Source: Bacillota bacterium (GTDB lineage Bacteria > Bacillota_I > Bacilli_A > MOL361 > Turicibacteraceae). From it: DNA of 15,212 nt. A program made the translations under genes and the position numbers. Every line of letters begins with the position of its first letter. The first letter of the stretch is position 1. The DNA lies in assembly GCA_003486705.1 (NCBI GenBank), contig DNGE01000008.1, positions 18,351-33,562 of the forward strand, in the 5' to 3' direction. The notes beneath the pieces were generated by a model, which was not told where the DNA came from, made no database searches, and saw only the letters and a list, made by a program, of their open reading frames with translations. Shown here in pieces: positions 6,745 to 14,304 of this stretch.

Positions 6745-7032
6745 ATGATAGAAGAAGCAAGAGAAATAGCTGAACTGTTAAAGGTTCTAGCAAATGAAAA
6801 TAGATTAATGATTATTTGCCATTTACTAAGTGGTCCAATGACGGTTAGTCAGCTACATGAGCAACTAAATCATGTGACTCAATCTGCATTATCACAACAC
6901 CTTGCCATTTTAAAAGCCAATCGCTTACTTTCTTCAACAAAAAATGGCCAATCGATAACATACGCAATACAAGATTATCGTATTGAAGCATTAATTGAAA
7001 CGATTAAAGTAAATTATTGTAAGATAAACTAG
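6745..7032 (+). CDS. ArsR-family regulator, YgaV/BigR/SqrR-like persulfide sensor
   Basis: A 95-residue winged-helix protein of the ArsR/SmtB superfamily. The helix ALLKVLANENRL-type N-terminus is seen as LLKVLANENRLMIICHLL, and SQSALSQHLAILKANRLL is the recognition helix followed by the wing. It lacks the CVC metal site of ArsR. Instead it has just two cysteines, Cys25 in the second helix and Cys92 in a C-terminal VNYCKIN. These positions match the LLILC and NVYC cysteines of E. coli YgaV and its relatives BigR and SqrR, which sense reactive sulfur by linking the two cysteines. Sulfide or persulfide sensing is therefore inferred. AAGGAGAA precedes the start. It is a single-gene unit with its own terminator, divergent from the coiled-coil gene, which is its likeliest neighbour target. 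Confidence 0.8.
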   Translation: MIEEAREIAELLKVLANENRLMIICHLLSGPMTVSQLHEQLNHVTQSALSQHLAILKANRLLSSTKNGQSITYAIQDYRIEALIETIKVNYCKIN

Positions 7033-7033
7033 C

Positions 7034-7067
7034 AAAAGAAGTGACATCTAAAGGTCACTTCTTTTTT
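7034..7067 (+). terminator. Rho-independent terminator of the YgaV-like gene
   Basis: AAAAGAAGTGAC (7034-7045) pairs with GTCACTTCTTTT (7054-7065), followed by more T residues to 7067. It isolates the regulator from the ABC exporter genes. Confidence 0.9.
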
Positions 7068-7112
7068 GATATAGTTTCCTAAATAATTAAAAAATAATTG
7101 CCAAAGAAATTC

Positions 7113-7151
7113 GTAAAAAATGTCATTTTTTTACAAGTGGTGAAGTATAAT
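7113..7151 (+). promoter_or_regulatory. Promoter and palindrome before the ABC exporter genes
   Basis: A consensus TATAAT at 7146-7151 lies 33 bp before the chosen TTG start; no good -35 box is placed correctly. Directly upstream, AAAAAATGTCATTTTTT (7115-7131) is a perfect 17-bp palindrome, extended by GTA on the left and TTAC-type bases on the right with one extra T. It could be an operator or activator site replacing the missing -35. Confidence 0.5.
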
Positions 7152-7184
7152 GAGTAAATGAAGTTAACAGGTGGAGGGATTGCT

Positions 7185-8924
7185 TTGAAAAAAGAGAGTT
7201 TTGTGCTTCAGTTTTTTTGGAAACATAAAGGGTCTTATTTTATTGGCCTTATTTTTATGTTATGTAGTTCCTATATTCAGACGTTGTTTCCTAAAGTATT
7301 AGGCAATACCATCGATGTGTTAGGGACAGTGAATTTTGATAAAAGTCACGTTACTCAAAATATTATATATATGATTATCATTGGGATTGCCGTTTTTATC
7401 TGTACGTATACGTGGCGTAATTTTATTATTCGAAATGCTAGGGCGTTAGAATGTTCGTTAAGAGAAACGTTATTTATACATTTTCAACAAATGTCACCTG
7501 CATTTTATCATCAACGAAAAACAGGTGATTTAATAGCGTATGCCATTAATGATATTGGTGCAGTTAGAATGACGTTTGGCCCTGCAACTGCAATGAGTAT
7601 TAATGGTCTAAGTTTGTGTGTCATCACTATATTTAGTATGTGTCAAATTGTCAATATAAAATTAACTTTATTATGTTTGCTGCCAATACCTGTTATTGTT
7701 TTCCTTATGTTAAGAATAGGGAAAGTCATTCAGAAGCGTTTTCGAATCGTGCAAAAAAGTTTTGCCGCCATTTCAGATCGCGTGCAAGAAAATATTTATG
7801 GAAATCGCGTGATTAAGGCTTATGTTCAAGAAGAAGCTGAACTGAAAAAGTTTGAAGAATTAAATAATGAGATGGTCGATGCAAACATAAATTTAGTTAA
7901 AGTTTCTTCGATGTTATCACCGATGATTGAACTTTGTTTTTCAATCAGTTTCGTGTTAAATCTAATTATCGGTGGTAACATGGTGTTAAATGGAAGCGTG
8001 ACGCTTGGTGATTTTGTAGCCTTTAATACATATTTAACAATGCTAATGGGGCCGGTCATTTCAATTGGTAGAATTATTAATATTTTTCAACGTGGGATGG
8101 CATCTTACCGTCGAATTCAAGATATATTAGAAGTTGAACCTGACATTACAGATGGGGAGGCCATGATTAATACCCCAATCGTTGGGAATATTGAATTTAG
8201 AAATTTAAGTTTTACTTATCCTGGGAGTTCGAAAAAAGCAATTAATGAAATTAATTTAAGTATTAAAGCGGGTGAAAGCATTGGGATTATTGGTGCAACA
8301 GGTTCTGGGAAAACGACGTTAGCTAATTTGTTGCTAAAATTATTTAATGTTGAACGTGGACAAATTTTCGTGGATGGAATTGACTTAAATGATTATTCGC
8401 TTGATGCGCTGCGTCAAGGGTTTGGATACGTGTTACAAGATAACTTTATCTTTTCTGGAACGGTTGAAGAAAATATCACGTTTTTTAAATCAACTTATGA
8501 AAAAGAAGAGATTGAAGAAGCGAGCCGTATCAGTTGTATTTACCAAAGTATCATCAACTTTGAGAAAGAATTTGAGACCGTTTTAGGGGAGCGAGGTGTA
8601 AATTTATCGGGTGGTCAAAAGCAACGTATTTGCTTAGCCCGAGCGTTAATAAGAAAACCAGCTATACTAATACTTGATGATGCCTTATCAGCACTTGACT
8701 CGATAACGGAAAGTGAGATTCTAAAGCATTTTAACTCTTTAGAACGAAATCAAACAGAACTTATCATTTCCCATAAAGTATCATCAGTCAAGGATTGTAA
8801 TCTCATTGTGGTGTTGGAAAACGGTTGGATTGTAGAGAAGGGAAATCACGAAGATTTAATGAAAATAAGGGGGCATTATCATGGTATTTATGAAGAACAA
8901 GCAAACGATAACGCCGATGTCTAA
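7185..8924 (+). CDS. ABC exporter half-transporter with degenerate ATP site (subunit 1)
   Basis: A 579-residue half-transporter: six membrane segments (about residues 15-310), then an ATP-binding domain. Walker A is GATGSGKTT (370-378), the Q-loop glutamine is Gln418, the signature is canonical LSGGQ (474-478), and the H-loop histidine is His530. After the Walker B aspartate (498) the catalytic glutamate is replaced by Asp499, as in the degenerate subunit of heterodimeric exporters such as TM287/288, BmrCD and LmrCD. The reading frame is open from ATG 7158, but TTG 7185 is preferred: GGTGGAGGG ends six bases before it, and the ATG would lie at about the transcription start. The next gene starts 44 bp before this one ends. 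Substrate (drug, lipid or peptide) cannot be told. Confidence 0.92.
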   Translation: MKKESFVLQFFWKHKGSYFIGLIFMLCSSYIQTLFPKVLGNTIDVLGTVNFDKSHVTQNIIYMIIIGIAVFICTYTWRNFIIRNARALECSLRETLFIHFQQMSPAFYHQRKTGDLIAYAINDIGAVRMTFGPATAMSINGLSLCVITIFSMCQIVNIKLTLLCLLPIPVIVFLMLRIGKVIQKRFRIVQKSFAAISDRVQENIYGNRVIKAYVQEEAELKKFEELNNEMVDANINLVKVSSMLSPMIELCFSISFVLNLIIGGNMVLNGSVTLGDFVAFNTYLTMLMGPVISIGRIINIFQRGMASYRRIQDILEVEPDITDGEAMINTPIVGNIEFRNLSFTYPGSSKKAINEINLSIKAGESIGIIGATGSGKTTLANLLLKLFNVERGQIFVDGIDLNDYSLDALRQGFGYVLQDNFIFSGTVEENITFFKSTYEKEEIEEASRISCIYQSIINFEKEFETVLGERGVNLSGGQKQRICLARALIRKPAILILDDALSALDSITESEILKHFNSLERNQTELIISHKVSSVKDCNLIVVLENGWIVEKGNHEDLMKIRGHYHGIYEEQANDNADV

Positions 8925-10674
8925 ACAAAAAGCACATCCAATTATGCGTCTTTTACGTTTGACGCGCCCATTTATTGGAATGCTAATCATTGCAATGTTT
9001 TGTGCCTTAATGGTTAACTTAGCACAATTATTAAAACCATACATCTTGAAAGTGGTCATTGATGACTTTTTGGTGAATAAAAAAGATCAAGTCGGATGGT
9101 ACTCTATTTCTGTACTCGCACTCAGTTATTTTTTAGTCGTGATGCTAGGAGGTTTATTTTCAATTTTGCAAGCCAATATTATAAACCGATTAAGTCAAGG
9201 AATTATGAAAGATATGCGTACTCGTGTGTTTAAAGTCATTCAATATTTACCACTTTGGTATTTAGATTCTACTTCTTCAGGACGACTTATTACGCGTGCA
9301 ACAAACGATGTTGAGGCGTTGAGTGAAATGTATACCGATGTCATCCTCAATTTATTTAAGGATATTGTATTATTGATTGGTATTGTTTATGCTATGTTTG
9401 CATTAGATGCACGACTAGCGCTCGTTTCATTTATCGTCGTACCGGTGATGTTTTTTATTGTGTTTTTGTTAAAGAAAAAAATTAAAGCTAATTTTCAAAA
9501 AATGAAGCACATTATTGGGCAAATAAATGGATTTATGGCAGAAAATATTTCTGGCATGAAAACGATTCAAATATTTAGAGGTGAAAGAGAAAAATATAAT
9601 CAATTTCTAAAATTAAATGATGACTATTTTCATACAACGATTTATCAGGTCCGTTTGAATGGGATACTAAGACCTGCTGCTGATGTGTTTCAAACAGTGT
9701 CAGTTGCCTTGCTAATAGCGTATGCGATGGGAAAAATCTCAGATGGTACATTAGAAATAGGGGTGCTTTACGCTTTTACAACGTATATAAAGCAATTTTT
9801 TAATCCAATCTCAGATTTAGCTGAAAACTATACGACGATTCAATCAGCCCTTGTTTCAGCTGAACGTATTTTTGATTTGGTTGATCAGGAACCTATACTT
9901 GAAACGTTAGATGATGGACTGCCGATTGAACGTTTAGCAGGTGAAATAGAGTTTAGGAATGTTTGGTTTGCCTATAAAGGTGAAGAATGGATTTTAAAAA
10001 ATGTTAGTTTTAAAGTAAAACCAGGTCAAACTTGTGCGTTTGTTGGTGAGACAGGGGCAGGAAAGACGACAATCATTAGTCTAATCTCTGGTTTTTATCA
10101 AGTAAACAAAGGTGAAATTTTATTAGATGGTATCAATATTAATGACTATAAGTTAGAAGATTTAAGACGCCATGTCGCCGTTGTGTTACAAGATGTGTTT
10201 TTATTTTCCGGTACTGTTAAGGAGAATATCGTTTTAAATGATGATATTACAGATACAGTACTAGAAGATGCAATCTATACGTCGTGTGCAAAAGATTTCA
10301 TTGATGCGTTACCAAACGAGTTAGAAGAACCTGTTATGGAAAGAGGGAATACGTTCTCTGCTGGACAAAAACAATTGTTGTCCTTTGCAAGAGCGTTAGC
10401 GCATGAACCAACGGTTCTTGTGTTAGACGAGGCAACAGCAAATATAGACACACATACAGAAAAGCTCATCCAACAAGCCGTCGAGAATGTGTCAAAAGAA
10501 AGAACTACACTAGTCATTGCACATCGTTTATCAACCATTCAAAATTCAGACCAAATCATTGTGTTAAAATATGGTGAGATTAAAGAGGTTGGGAATCATC
10601 AAAAATTAGTCGAACAAGATGGATACTATGCCAATTTAATAAAATCAGCACACGCGAACACATTGTTTGAATAA
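8881..10674 (+). CDS. ABC exporter half-transporter with catalytic Walker B (subunit 2)
   Basis: A 597-residue partner of the preceding subunit: six membrane segments (about residues 30-325), then the ATP-binding domain. Walker A is GETGAGKTT (389-397), the Q-loop is Gln437, Walker B and the catalytic glutamate are Asp516 and Glu517, and the H-loop is His548. The signature is altered to FSAGQ (492-496). Paired with subunit 1, its Walker motifs face the canonical LSGGQ, forming the working site, while its FSAGQ faces the degenerate one. This complementary pattern is strong evidence for an obligate heterodimer in the plasma membrane. AAGGGGG at 8867-8873 supports the ATG at 8881, inside the end of subunit 1. 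Transcription ends at the hairpin just after the stop. Confidence 0.93.
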   Translation: MVFMKNKQTITPMSKQKAHPIMRLLRLTRPFIGMLIIAMFCALMVNLAQLLKPYILKVVIDDFLVNKKDQVGWYSISVLALSYFLVVMLGGLFSILQANIINRLSQGIMKDMRTRVFKVIQYLPLWYLDSTSSGRLITRATNDVEALSEMYTDVILNLFKDIVLLIGIVYAMFALDARLALVSFIVVPVMFFIVFLLKKKIKANFQKMKHIIGQINGFMAENISGMKTIQIFRGEREKYNQFLKLNDDYFHTTIYQVRLNGILRPAADVFQTVSVALLIAYAMGKISDGTLEIGVLYAFTTYIKQFFNPISDLAENYTTIQSALVSAERIFDLVDQEPILETLDDGLPIERLAGEIEFRNVWFAYKGEEWILKNVSFKVKPGQTCAFVGETGAGKTTIISLISGFYQVNKGEILLDGININDYKLEDLRRHVAVVLQDVFLFSGTVKENIVLNDDITDTVLEDAIYTSCAKDFIDALPNELEEPVMERGNTFSAGQKQLLSFARALAHEPTVLVLDEATANIDTHTEKLIQQAVENVSKERTTLVIAHRLSTIQNSDQIIVLKYGEIKEVGNHQKLVEQDGYYANLIKSAHANTLFE

Positions 10675-10679
10675 GTGCA

Positions 10680-10714
10680 AAGGAGGAGCCACTTGAAATA
10701 GTTCCTCCTTTTTT
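10680..10714 (+). terminator. Rho-independent terminator of the ABC exporter operon
   Basis: AAGGAGGA (10680-10687) pairs with TCCTCCTT (10703-10710), with a T-run to 10714. ACT and AGT just inside can extend the stem. Confidence 0.85.
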
Positions 10715-10800
10715 ACTGGAAATACATAGTGATATTAAAGAAAATCTTAATCTATTCTAAATAACCCAATTAAAAAATGTCGAAAATTGTAGAAAAAATG

Positions 10801-10829
10801 TTGAATCAAGTTCAAAATTCTCATATAAT
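10801..10829 (+). promoter_or_regulatory. Promoter of the Gate-domain membrane protein gene
   Basis: TTGAAT at 10801-10806 and TATAAT at 10824-10829 have the ideal 17-bp spacing, about 31 bp before the ATG at 10861. TTGAA and TTCAA (10801-10805, 10811-10815) form a short inverted repeat at the -35 box; its meaning is unclear. Confidence 0.8.
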
Positions 10830-10860
10830 TAGACGATAAATTAGTTTAAGGAGTGAGACT

Positions 10861-12027
10861 ATGAGTAATGAAACTAATAAAAGACAGGTTAAGTCCATTG
10901 GTATTGAAACTTTTGTCTTTTTAACTATTATATTGTTATTATTCGGTTATATTGGAAATATAATGGGCGTTGGAATGATGTTTAAATCTATCATGAACAC
11001 AGCGCATGATTTGTTGTTGAATACAGTCTTTTTTATTATGGCATTAGCTGTATTAGCGGGTGCCCTCAGTGCATTACTGTCTGAGTTTGGAGTCATTTCG
11101 TTAATCAATAAATTGTTATCAGTTTTTGCAAAACCGTTATATGGGTTACCAGGAGCGAGTATGATCGGGGCACTAGCTACTTATTTATCAGATAACCCGG
11201 CTATTATCTCATTTGCAAAAGATAAAGAATTCCAACGTTACTTTAAACCGTATCAAGTACCTGTTTTATGTAATTTAGGAACAGCGTTTGGGATGGGATT
11301 AATCTTAACGACTTTTATGATGTCTCTTGGATCAGAATACATGGTTCCGGCGATTATTGGTAATATTGGAGCAATCATTGGTAGTGTGATCAGTGTAAGA
11401 CTAATGCTTCATTTTACAAAGAAATATTACGGAGCATCACAGAATACATCAGAGGTATCAGAAAATTTAAATATTGATAATTACAGAGAAATCCGTGACG
11501 GTAATTTATTCCAACGCATACTTGATGCTATCTTAGAAGGTGGAAAATCAGGGGTTGAAATGGGGATTTCAATTATTCCAGGTGTATTAATTATCTGTAC
11601 TTTTGTTATGTTATTAACGTTTGGTCCTTCGGTTGACTCAGTTACAGGAGCAGATGTGTATGTTGGTGCAGCTTATGAAGGCGTAGGCCTTTTACCGGCA
11701 CTTGGAGAAAAATTAATGTTCATTTTAGAACCATTATTTGGATTCACTGATTCTCAAGCCATTGCATTCCCAATTACGTCTTTAGGTGCTGTAGGGGCAG
11801 CAATGTCTTTAGTTCCTAAATTTATTGCGGATCAGGTCATTACACCAAATGATATTGCTGTATTTACAGCAATGGGGATGTGCTGGAGTGGTTACTTAAG
11901 TACGCATGTTGGTATGATGGATGCACTTGGTGTGAGAAAACTTAGTAGTAAGGCAATCCTTGCGCATACGATCGGTGGAATCTGTGCCGGTATCGCGGCC
12001 CATTTCATCTATTTATTATTTGTATAA
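10861..12027 (+). CDS. Polytopic membrane protein with nucleoside-recognition (Gate) domain features
   Basis: A 388-residue protein with about eight to ten membrane segments in two halves around a hydrophilic stretch near residues 190-220. The motif YLSDNPAIISFAKD (about residues 118-131) and the repeated Gly-rich helices resemble proteins of the nucleoside-recognition/Gate domain group, and the whole resembles the CD0519/CD1768-type membrane proteins of Clostridia and relatives. Members may move nucleosides, ions or other small solutes, but no substrate is proven for this subgroup. AAGGAGTG lies five bases before the ATG. It is a single-gene transcription unit with its own promoter and terminator, so context adds nothing about function. 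Confidence 0.8.
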   Translation: MSNETNKRQVKSIGIETFVFLTIILLLFGYIGNIMGVGMMFKSIMNTAHDLLLNTVFFIMALAVLAGALSALLSEFGVISLINKLLSVFAKPLYGLPGASMIGALATYLSDNPAIISFAKDKEFQRYFKPYQVPVLCNLGTAFGMGLILTTFMMSLGSEYMVPAIIGNIGAIIGSVISVRLMLHFTKKYYGASQNTSEVSENLNIDNYREIRDGNLFQRILDAILEGGKSGVEMGISIIPGVLIICTFVMLLTFGPSVDSVTGADVYVGAAYEGVGLLPALGEKLMFILEPLFGFTDSQAIAFPITSLGAVGAAMSLVPKFIADQVITPNDIAVFTAMGMCWSGYLSTHVGMMDALGVRKLSSKAILAHTIGGICAGIAAHFIYLLFV

Positions 12028-12030
12028 TAG

Positions 12031-12061
12031 AAAATCGCTCAGTTTACTGGGCGATTTTTTT
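12031..12061 (+). terminator. Rho-independent terminator of the Gate-domain gene
   Basis: AAAATCGCTCAG (12031-12042) pairs with CTGGGCGATTTT (12047-12058), one pair being T-G, around a TTTA loop and ending in a T-run. Confidence 0.92.
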
Positions 12062-12119
12062 ATTATCACGGAAAGGTATACGGGACACTGATTATTTTTT
12101 AACTTAGGCACCTAAATGA

Positions 12120-12570
12120 TATAAATTGACTAAAAAATGCAAAGACTATGATGAATGCAGTACTGTCTAAAATGTTGTAGAGGAATATTTATTAAAGTGC
12201 GTATAGGGTCTAAACCATTAGTCTGATATTGCTTCAATGTTATAAATAAGGCACAATATTAAATAAATTGACTATTATTCTCATCACATAAGTCGACTTT
12301 TTGTGTATTGAAATGTCCTAGTGTGAATAAAAACAATGCTAAACCCATTTGTTAAAGATGACAGGAGCATTGAATGCTATAATCCACTTCTTAGTTTAGC
12401 GTAAAAGGCTTAATCTCTCATACCAAATTTAATGTTTAGACTACAGATGAGTAGCGAAAGAATCGATGTTTTAGGTGATGTTGAGAAGATATAATTTCTT
12501 GTTTTCACGCATGAAGGACTTTTGTGAATGTTAAACTAGATAGTTGTGATTGACGATAAGGTTTTGTTAA
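12120..12570 (+). pseudogene. Decayed transposase fragment, probably IS1182 family
   Basis: The 660-bp stretch between the terminator and the next promoter has no intact gene. Broken plus-strand frames contain short pieces that resemble an IS1182-type transposase in the right order. KKCKDYDECS at 12132-12161 looks like its Cys-rich stretch. SSERIDVLGDVEKI at 12450-12491 resembles the conserved R-S-x-x-V-E-x-V-F-G-D-I-K segment. FTHEGL at 12504-12521, then in another frame VNVKL, resembles the F-x-x-R-G-L-x-K-V-x-x-E segment that follows. Stops and at least two frameshifts interrupt these pieces. Terminal inverted repeats were not found. The resemblance is from memory of the family, so this is a moderate-to-weak call. 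Confidence 0.4.
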
Positions 12571-12724
12571 GAAAAATAGGTAGAACGGGATAGTGTATTT
12601 AGTGTTTTAACAAAGCATAGCAGTGGTTTGAAAAGTGAAACAGGAATTAGAGGTCTATTTTAGTTACCACCTCCTGAAAAAAAGAGCTATTGTGAATGAA
12701 TTTTCCTCTGGATAATTTTGTTTA

Positions 12725-12733
12725 TGCTATAAT
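12725..12733 (+). promoter_or_regulatory. Extended -10 promoter of the EEP/DUF1835 unit
   Basis: TGCTATAAT is an extended -10 box (TG-N-TATAAT), which can act without a -35 box; none is seen at the right distance. It gives a leader of roughly 55 bases before the start at 12795. Confidence 0.6.
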
Positions 12734-12794
12734 AATGAGGTTAGTAAAAAAGGGATGGAATAATAGATTTAAACTGAAAAGGGAGCTGTTTTGC

Positions 12795-13583
12795 ATGAAA
12801 GTTATGACCTTTAATTTACGCTCGGATTCAGTTTTTGATGGCAAGAACCGTTGGCGTTATAGAAAAGATTTAGTGATTGAAGTGATAAAGAAACATCAGT
12901 GTGATATGATTGGTGTCCAAGAGGTAACGCATCAAATGCGTGATGATCTTATGTCAAATTTAAAAAACTACCACATCGTGGGTGAAGCGAGAACTCAAAG
13001 GTTTTTTGTTGAACATAATAATATATTAGTGTCAAAAGACCATACCATTTTAGAACATGAAACATTTTGGTTATCTAAAAATCCAAATAAAAGTGGAAGT
13101 TCGATTTGGTATTCAGTTTTTCCGCGTATTTGTACAACAGCAAAAGTGAAGTTAAACACGGGGGAAATTGTTAGAGTTTATAATACGCACTTAGATATAT
13201 ATTTATCTCCAGCACGTGTTTATGGTTTGAAAAAAATAAGTGAGCATATAAAAAGACAATATGAGTTAGATAAGATTCCAGTCATTTTGATGGGGGACTT
13301 TAATACGACACCAAATCAAAAGCTAATTTCAGATTTTATGAATGGTCACTTTGAAAATCAAAAGTTTGTTGCTGTGCAAGAATATAATACATCAATTTAT
13401 GAGAAAGCAACGATGGGGTATTTTAAAGACATTGAAAAGGGATTGCATTTGGACTATATTTTTGTATCTGATGAATGTGAAGTGGTTCATGCAGACATTA
13501 TAAAAGATAATGAAAAAGGTCGTTTTCCATCCGACCATTATCCCATGGTTGCATCTATAAAATTTTCAAATTCAAGGAGGTAA
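12795..13583 (+). CDS. Endonuclease/exonuclease/phosphatase family protein
   Basis: A 262-residue soluble protein of the metal-dependent EEP fold, which hydrolyses phosphodiester or phosphate ester bonds. All main catalytic motifs are visible: Asn7 in MTFNLR, Glu43 in GVQEV, His132 in NTHLD, Asp168 and Asn170 in GDFNTTP, and the C-terminal LDYIF and SDHYP with Asp247 and His248. It has no signal peptide, so it is probably cytoplasmic. Bacterial proteins of this length and motif spacing act on varied substrates, and none can be chosen here. The open frame reaches back to ATG 12696, but that would precede the promoter; the ATG at 12795 has AAAAGGGAG nine bases upstream and starts the domain exactly. 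The DUF1835 gene follows one base after the stop. Confidence 0.9.
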   Translation: MKVMTFNLRSDSVFDGKNRWRYRKDLVIEVIKKHQCDMIGVQEVTHQMRDDLMSNLKNYHIVGEARTQRFFVEHNNILVSKDHTILEHETFWLSKNPNKSGSSIWYSVFPRICTTAKVKLNTGEIVRVYNTHLDIYLSPARVYGLKKISEHIKRQYELDKIPVILMGDFNTTPNQKLISDFMNGHFENQKFVAVQEYNTSIYEKATMGYFKDIEKGLHLDYIFVSDECEVVHADIIKDNEKGRFPSDHYPMVASIKFSNSRR

Positions 13584-13584
13584 T

Positions 13585-14286
13585 ATGAAGCGTATCGTTA
13601 ATGGAGAGTGTTTGAAAGATTATTTTTTATCGCAACAAGTTGTTTACGACGATGTATTAAGTGTCAATGAACTGTTTGTTGAAGGGCCGTTGCAAAGTGA
13701 AATATTTAGCAGGGCGTTTATGAACGAACGTAAACATTATTTACATGAGACGTATGAGATTCCCTTAAGTTTAATTGATGAAAAAAGCAGTGATTTATTG
13801 GCGATTACAAGTTTAGGCGCGCAGCCTATTACCTTGTGGTTTGATGAAGATGTTTTTTGTCAGATTAATTTACTTGTTGTATTAGCTTACTTTTCTCAGC
13901 GTCAAATAATAAATCAACTTACTGTCAAACTAATTCCGCAACAGTTTTATCATGTTATTTCAGTGGATGATGAGCAAATCATGTCTGTTCATGATATAAA
14001 TATTGCGCAAGCAGATATGATTTATCAAGACGTTCTAGTGAATAAGCAGTATGAAAAACTTCTAACTTATAATGAAATTGAATTATTTAGACAATTACCA
14101 GCGTTAAAAGAGGCATTGAGATGGTATATCAAGTTGCAACAAATGAATAATGAGTTAGTTGACTATATTGAAGCACAGGATACTATGAATGAAGAAGTCT
14201 TAGTGAAAATACTATTAAGTGACTATTCAAATTTAGGATTAACTGATATGCAATATCGAAAACTAATTAGAAAAGTGAGAGGGTAA
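13585..14286 (+). CDS. DUF1835 domain-containing protein
   Basis: A 233-residue soluble protein. The N-terminal pattern IVNGECLKDYF, then DDVLSVNELFVEGPL, and ITLWFDEDVFCQINLLVVLAYF (about residues 81-102) are the recognisable DUF1835 features. The C-terminal half is helical and Leu/Glu/Gln-rich. The domain has no established activity. AAGGAGG at 13574-13580, inside the end of the EEP gene, is its ribosome binding site, so the two genes are coupled and may work together. The last residues are encoded in the stem of the terminator shared with the antiporter gene, and the stop codon lies in its loop. Confidence 0.8.
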   Translation: MKRIVNGECLKDYFLSQQVVYDDVLSVNELFVEGPLQSEIFSRAFMNERKHYLHETYEIPLSLIDEKSSDLLAITSLGAQPITLWFDEDVFCQINLLVVLAYFSQRQIINQLTVKLIPQQFYHVISVDDEQIMSVHDINIAQADMIYQDVLVNKQYEKLLTYNEIELFRQLPALKEALRWYIKLQQMNNELVDYIEAQDTMNEEVLVKILLSDYSNLGLTDMQYRKLIRKVRG

Positions 14287-14304
14287 CCTCTCACTTTTCT
14301 AATT
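14265..14304. terminator. Bidirectional terminator between DUF1835 gene and antiporter gene
   Basis: Arms at 14265-14282 and 14287-14304 form a perfect 18-bp stem closed by the four-base loop GTAA. AT-rich ends provide T-runs in both directions. The stem encodes the last five or so codons of the plus-strand gene and the last codons of the minus-strand gene. Confidence 0.9.

Noticed and set aside
7158..7184. ATG start nine codons upstream for ABC subunit 1
   Set aside because: It has no ribosome binding site and lies only seven bases after the -10 box, while TTG 7185 has an excellent one.
10772..10815. AT-rich repeats upstream of the Gate-domain gene considered as an operator or riboswitch
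   Set aside because: Only 5-bp arms are seen and no structured leader fits in the short distance from promoter to start.
12696..12794. 33-codon N-terminal extension of the EEP protein
   Set aside because: It starts before the probable promoter and adds residues outside the EEP domain; ATG 12795 has a good ribosome binding site.
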